The notes under the pieces were generated by a model, which ran no database searches, was not told the origin of the DNA, and saw only the letters and a list, made by a program, of their open reading frames with translations. The position numbers and the translations under genes are program-made. Positions 22,672 through 26,042 of a DNA stretch of 26,042 nucleotides are shown here, piece after piece (position 1 is the stretch's first letter; each line of letters opens with the position of its first letter). The stretch is from an uncultured bacterium (GTDB lineage: Bacteria > Actinomycetota > Coriobacteriia > Coriobacteriales > Coriobacteriaceae): the NCBI GenBank assembly GCA_905216045.1, contig CAJMSL010000013.1, positions 1-26,042 on the forward strand, in the 5' to 3' direction.

Positions 22672-22700
22672 ACTGTACGGTTTAGTAACGATGCCGCCAA
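22672..22700 (-). promoter_or_regulatory. Putative promoter of the dehydrogenase-aminotransferase operon
   Basis: On the minus strand TTGGCG (22695-22700) and TACAGT (22672-22677) are 17 bases apart, placing the start about 30 bases upstream of the ATG at 22636. Confidence 0.5.
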
Positions 22701-22716
22701 GGATCATTTCTTGTTG

Positions 22717-22732
22717 GAATCTACAACGATTC
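22717..22732. promoter_or_regulatory. Candidate operator in the divergent region
   Basis: Inverted repeat GAATC-TACAAC-GATTC located between the two divergent promoter candidates, upstream of the minus-strand -35. It is a plausible activator site for the PucR-type regulator; this is inferred from position only. Confidence 0.35.
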
Positions 22733-22764
22733 TCAATCTGATTTTTCGTTCTATCAGCATGTAT

Positions 22765-22794
22765 TTGAACTATTTCCCGCATCAACGGTATACG
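22765..22794 (+). promoter_or_regulatory. Putative promoter of the PucR-type regulator
   Basis: TTGAAC (22765-22770) and TATACG (22789-22794) are separated by 18 bases, about 60 bases before the chosen ATG. Confidence 0.4.
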
Positions 22795-22853
22795 GATGTG
22801 CGATTATCCTATATATACCTGTACTATTTGTAGTGATTTACAAGGTGATGTTG

Positions 22854-24035
22854 ATGCTATACACCGTCTCGGACTTCTCGCGGGAATATGAGGGGTCGGT
22901 CCGTCTAATCGCCGGCAGCGATGGCGTCTCGCGTGCCGTCTCTGGCGTCGGGATCCTCGATTATGAACTTATGCCCGGCCTCAAGAACAAGTACCAGCGT
23001 GTCAACTTCAGCTCAGACGAGATCATCCTCAGCACTTTCCTCTATGCGAAGGACGACCCGTACCTCATCACTGAAGCCGTGAAATACCTCGTCGCCAAGG
23101 GAACGAGCGGTCTCATCATCAAAAACGTCCTGCACATCCCGATTCCCGACCAAGCCATCCGCTACGCCAATGCGCGGCACTACCCGGTCTTTCTCACGAC
23201 CGACGACTCACTGTTCTTTGACAGCGTCATCTATGAGGTCAAACGGCATATCGAGCAGCTCGCGTCCATCGACTTCGCACAGCGCGAGATCGATGCCCTG
23301 AGGACAGACGTATCGCCTGAGTCCATCTGCCGACGCATCCGAGGCCTCAACCCGTCATTTCTGGACGAAGCGGTCGCCCTGTTCGCATCGTTTGCAGAGC
23401 CCCTCGACCCGCGTACGTTTTTGCAAATCGAACGTCTCTGTGCAAAATCGACCCTCGCCGAATGCCACAACATGCTGGCACCCTACGACGGAGGTTTGTT
23501 ATTCGTAGCGACAAGCGACTCGGAACAGACGCTCGATGTGGAGCGAATCGTGCAGGCGCTCACGGAGCTCATCGAGGCTAGCGGTATCGATGGCGGAGCG
23601 GAAGGGCTCGGCATCAGCGATATTCTGTTTGGAGACGAGGCGGTGGCGCAGGCGATCTCGCAGGCGATTTACGCACAGCGCCTATCTTGTCAACGAGCCG
23701 AGGGTCCCGTGCGCTATACGCAGCTCGGCATCCTGAGAACCGTGATGCCTTTTGCGGAAACCCCGGAGATGCGATCGTTCTCGGAGGCGATTCTCTCGCC
23801 GATACGCGAGCACGACAGTGAGCATGGCAGCGAGCTGGAATCCACGCTCGCCGCATTCATCGAGAACGACCGACGTATCGAGCGAACCGCCAAGCAGACT
23901 AGCCAGCACCCGAACACGATTCGATATCGCCTCGATAAGGTGACAGCTCTCACCGGGCTGAGCTACAAATGCGCCCCGGAGATGGAGCAGCTGTCGCTCG
24001 CCTACGCCATCGAACGCGCTCGCTCGCTTCAGTAA
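22854..24035 (+). CDS. PucR-family transcriptional regulator
   Basis: The 393-residue protein has an N-terminal PucR-type domain (about 1-125: LIAGSDGVSRAVSGVGILDYE, EIILSTFLYAKDD, LVAKGTSGLIIKNV, YPVFLTTDD). A central linker follows. The C-terminal PucR helix-turn-helix contains ENDRRIERTAKQTSQHPNTIRYRLDKVTALTG, the usual end of the family. PucR-type proteins commonly activate catabolic genes in response to their substrate. The ATG at 22854 has AAGGTG six bases upstream; an upstream in-frame GTG at 22833 has no ribosome site. Its divergence from the dehydrogenase-aminotransferase operon marks it as the likely regulator of that operon. Confidence 0.88.
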   Translation: MLYTVSDFSREYEGSVRLIAGSDGVSRAVSGVGILDYELMPGLKNKYQRVNFSSDEIILSTFLYAKDDPYLITEAVKYLVAKGTSGLIIKNVLHIPIPDQAIRYANARHYPVFLTTDDSLFFDSVIYEVKRHIEQLASIDFAQREIDALRTDVSPESICRRIRGLNPSFLDEAVALFASFAEPLDPRTFLQIERLCAKSTLAECHNMLAPYDGGLLFVATSDSEQTLDVERIVQALTELIEASGIDGGAEGLGISDILFGDEAVAQAISQAIYAQRLSCQRAEGPVRYTQLGILRTVMPFAETPEMRSFSEAILSPIREHDSEHGSELESTLAAFIENDRRIERTAKQTSQHPNTIRYRLDKVTALTGLSYKCAPEMEQLSLAYAIERARSLQ

Positions 24036-24053
24036 GCCCACCCCGCCTTGAGG

Positions 24054-24788
24054 TTAGGAGCGGCGGGCACGGAGCTTTTCGTAGCCGTCGGCGAAGAAGG
24101 TGACCATAGCGGCGTCCGGCACGGCGGCGTCCGTCTCGGCAGCGGGGACCACGCCGTGCTCGTCGCTCACCAGGAACAGCGCGCCCTTAAGCTGCGCGGG
24201 AATATCTACGCGCGTGACCGGGATGCCCTTGGTCTGGGCCAGCTGCTCGATGAGCGTCGCCGTGCCGCACAGGCACTCGTCCGCTGGCGCCACAAAGGCA
24301 AGCTCGCCGTTATCGACGGCGGCGAGCAGCTCGGGCGCCACGCCGGTTTCGTCGGCCTCGGAGCGGGCCTCGGCGGAGCGGGCACGTAGCGCCTTGGCCG
24401 ACGTATCGGCTAGCGGCTCGTACTCCCCCACCGTCATGGCGGCGTTGCCGTTGACGTCGATCACCAGCATGAGCACGCCGTCGCGTGCGGTGTAATCGCC
24501 CTCGGCAAGCGACCACTCAACGTGCTGCTTGGCCCAGCTGAGCATGTTATGGGTAAGCGGCTCGCCCTGCACCAGGCGCTCGGACAGTGCGCGAATGTGG
24601 CGGTTGAGCATGGGCACCTTTTTATTGGACATGCGCCAACGGCAGACAAGCGCGGGCTTGTCGAGCGTGAACTTCTCGACCGCCTCCTGATTGGCGCAAA
24701 AGTCCTCGTACGCACGCTGATCCTCGGCATTGCCAAACAGCTCGGCATCATCAATCTGGGGCATGGTCATACCTTTCGTGTTAGTCAT
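24054..24788 (-). CDS. Protein of unknown function, about 244 residues
   Basis: I do not recognise the family with confidence. The protein is acidic and soluble, with no signal peptide or membrane helix. The N-terminal part (MPQIDDAELFGNAEDQRAYEDF) looks helical. The middle has NKKVPMLNRHIRALSERL, then DGVLMLVIDVNGNAAMTVGEY, which reads like alternating beta strands. A later segment, ADECLCGTATLIEQLAQTKGIPVTRVDI, faintly recalls the E-x3-GTA motif of class IV aminotransferases, but no PLP lysine context is seen. The ATG at 24788 has GAGG five bases upstream; an ATG at 24764 preceded by AAAGGT is equally plausible. It lies downstream of purH on the same strand, with a terminator between, and convergent with the PucR gene. 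Confidence 0.75.
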   Translation of the reverse strand: MTNTKGMTMPQIDDAELFGNAEDQRAYEDFCANQEAVEKFTLDKPALVCRWRMSNKKVPMLNRHIRALSERLVQGEPLTHNMLSWAKQHVEWSLAEGDYTARDGVLMLVIDVNGNAAMTVGEYEPLADTSAKALRARSAEARSEADETGVAPELLAAVDNGELAFVAPADECLCGTATLIEQLAQTKGIPVTRVDIPAQLKGALFLVSDEHGVVPAAETDAAVPDAAMVTFFADGYEKLRARRS

Positions 24789-24805
24789 TCCGTCCTCTTA
24801 TACCA

Positions 24806-24840
24806 AAAAGACGGCCCTCCAAACGGAGCAGCCGTCTTTT
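24806..24840 (-). terminator. Terminator of purH
   Basis: AAAAGACGGC (24806-24815) pairs perfectly with GCCGTCTTTT (24831-24840). An inner CTCC/GGAG pair closes the loop AAAC. On the minus strand it starts 30 bases past the purH stop and runs into TTTTTGG. Confidence 0.8.
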
Positions 24841-24869
24841 GCGGAGATTATTTTGTCCCAAAGCGGAAC

Positions 24870-26042
24870 TTAGTGGCGGAAGTGGCGAGCGCCCGTAAAC
24901 ACCATAGCAATATTGTGCTCGTTGCAGGCCTGGATGCTCTCGTCGTCGCGCTTGGAGCCGCCGGGCTGGATGATGCAGGTCACGCCGTGTGCAGCAAGCA
25001 CGTCGACGTTGTCGCGGAACGGGAAGAATGCGTCGCTTGCGCAAGCAAAGCCGCCCTTCTCCACGCCCTCGCGCTCGCAGAAGTCCTCGGCGCGCTCGCA
25101 GGCAAGCAGCGCAGAGTCAACGCGGTTAGGCTGACCCGGGCCCATGCCAATGCCGGCCTTGCCCTTGGAAACCAAGATGGCGTTGGACTTAACGCCCTTG
25201 CAGACCTTCCAGGCAAACTCGAGCTCGGCCATCTCGGCGTCGGTGGGCTTGCGGTCGGTGGGGAACGTAAAGGTCGCGGGATCCTCGGTCACGTGGTCGA
25301 CTTCCTGCACCAGCATGCCGCCGTCGATGGAGCGCAGCTCCACCTGGGCGCCGTGGTCCACGCCACCGGTGGCCAGCACGCGCAGGTTGGGGCGCTTGGC
25401 CATGCGCTCGAGCGCCTCGGCAGTGTAGCTCGGGGCGATGATGACCTCGACGAACTGCTTGTTCTGATCGGCAAAATGCTCGACCAGCTCATAGGGAACC
25501 TCGCGGTTGCAGGCGATGATGCCGCCAAAGGCGCTCTTGGGATCGCAAGCGAAGGCGCGGTCGTAGGCAGCCGTGATGTCCTCGGCAACGGCAGAGCCGC
25601 AGGGGTTCTGGTGCTTGAGGATCACGCAGGCCGGCTCGTCGAACTCGCGGACCAGGTTCCAAGCGGCATCGGCATCCAGATAGTTGTTGTAGCTGAGCGG
25701 CTTGCCCTGGATCTGCTCGGAGCCAACGAGCGGGAACTGCGAGCTCGCGGTGTTCTCGCAGCCCTCGGCAAAGCGGTAGACCGTGGCCTTCTGCTGAGGG
25801 TTCTCGCCATAGCGCAGGTCGTCGACCTTCTCCAGCGAGATCTCGAGCTTGGCAGAGGTGTCCGCCACGTCGCTTGCCTGGGCGGCAAGCCAACGGGAGA
25901 TAGCCGTGTCGTAGGCGGCGGTGGTCTGGTAGACCTTCACCTGCAGGCGACGACGGGTGGAAAGCGTGGTGCAGCCACCGGTCTCGTGCATCTCGGCTAG
26001 GACGGCATCATAGTCGGCCGGGTCGGAAATGACGGTAACGCT
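24870..26042 (-). CDS. purH: Bifunctional AICAR formyltransferase / IMP cyclohydrolase PurH, C-terminal part (runs off right edge)
   Basis: PurH carries out the last two steps of IMP synthesis: formylation of AICAR with 10-formyl-THF and ring closure. About 391 codons are visible; the N-terminal cyclohydrolase domain is mostly beyond the edge. The visible frame continues to the edge (SVTVISDPADYDAVLAEMHETGG). Family motifs include TTLSTRRRLQVKV, LRYGENPQQKATVYR, LSYNNYLDADAAW, the catalytic ILKHQNPCGSA (Lys-His pair), SAFGGIIACN, SNAILVSKG, GMGPGQPNRVDSA, SDAFFPF and the C-terminal VFTGARHFRH. The motif usually written GENPHQ reads GENPQQ here. Confidence 0.97.
   Translation of the reverse strand, partial: SVTVISDPADYDAVLAEMHETGGCTTLSTRRRLQVKVYQTTAAYDTAISRWLAAQASDVADTSAKLEISLEKVDDLRYGENPQQKATVYRFAEGCENTASSQFPLVGSEQIQGKPLSYNNYLDADAAWNLVREFDEPACVILKHQNPCGSAVAEDITAAYDRAFACDPKSAFGGIIACNREVPYELVEHFADQNKQFVEVIIAPSYTAEALERMAKRPNLRVLATGGVDHGAQVELRSIDGGMLVQEVDHVTEDPATFTFPTDRKPTDAEMAELEFAWKVCKGVKSNAILVSKGKAGIGMGPGQPNRVDSALLACERAEDFCEREGVEKGGFACASDAFFPFRDNVDVLAAHGVTCIIQPGGSKRDDESIQACNEHNIAMVFTGARHFRH

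Noticed and set aside
24522..26000. Plus-strand open frame of 492 codons opposite purH
   Set aside because: PurH motifs are continuous on the minus strand; the antisense product is a composition artefact.
1..26042. tRNA, rRNA, riboswitch, insertion sequence or prophage
   Set aside because: Read by eye on both strands, no cloverleaf ending in CCA, rRNA-like segment, transposase or phage gene was recognised. A covariance-model scan was not possible.

Overview
The window looks like chromosomal DNA of a high-GC Gram-positive anaerobe, most likely a Coriobacteriia member close to Collinsella. This is inferred from overall gene style (very high GC at third codon positions, strong GGAGG-type ribosome sites, GTG/TTG starts, short Ala/Glu/Pro-rich tails) and from the gene set (NiFe-hydrogenase maturation, minimal Tat system, DHH pyrophosphatase, ROK glucokinase). 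No database search was possible, so the taxonomic call is provisional. Most genes are on the minus strand. No tRNA, rRNA, CRISPR array, insertion sequence or prophage was seen.

Layout. 1-3138 (minus): a tatA-tatC-hypA-hypB cluster followed by a type IA topoisomerase gene that runs off the left edge. 3292-4962 (minus): a lone STAS-domain protein behind an aspartate aminotransferase-like enzyme. 5112-5366 (plus): a small unknown protein, followed by about 370 bases without a gene that carry a strong hairpin. 5740-9375 (minus): nhaA antiporter, ppaC pyrophosphatase and ROK glucokinase. 9658-11384 (plus): a GntR/UTRA repressor and manA, divergent from the glucokinase, with two palindromes in the shared control region. 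11672-15913 (minus): a PcrA/UvrD helicase and uppP. 16163-16600 (plus): a universal stress protein. 16799-20280 (minus): a BceRS-like two-component system followed directly by a hipBA toxin-antitoxin pair with an elaborate operator array. 20450-24035: a minus-strand aminotransferase plus ornithine-cyclodeaminase-like dehydrogenase operon, divergent from a PucR-type regulator. 24054-26042 (minus): an unknown protein, and purH cut by the right edge.

Functional themes. The Tat translocase beside nickel-insertion chaperones suggests coordinated production and export of a folded NiFe hydrogenase. Glucokinase, mannose-6-phosphate isomerase and the GntR regulator form a hexose-phosphate entry module, probably under one repressor. 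The aminotransferase, OCD-family dehydrogenase and PucR regulator form a self-contained amino-acid or imine conversion module of unknown substrate. hipBA is a complete kinase-type toxin module with all expected catalytic residues.

The most interesting non-coding signals are: (i) three hipBA operator copies whose centres are exactly 39 bp apart, the first inverted relative to the other two; (ii) two palindromes with an AGCGCT core 21 bp apart between glk and gntR; (iii) two hairpin elements (9430-9470 and 14715-14781) that share a GGGACAGGTTTG/GGGTCAGGTTAC-like motif and may belong to a dispersed REP-like family; (iv) two very long nested inverted repeats (11543-11657 and 16614-16706), each between convergent genes; and (v) a terminator whose 3' arm is tandemly duplicated.
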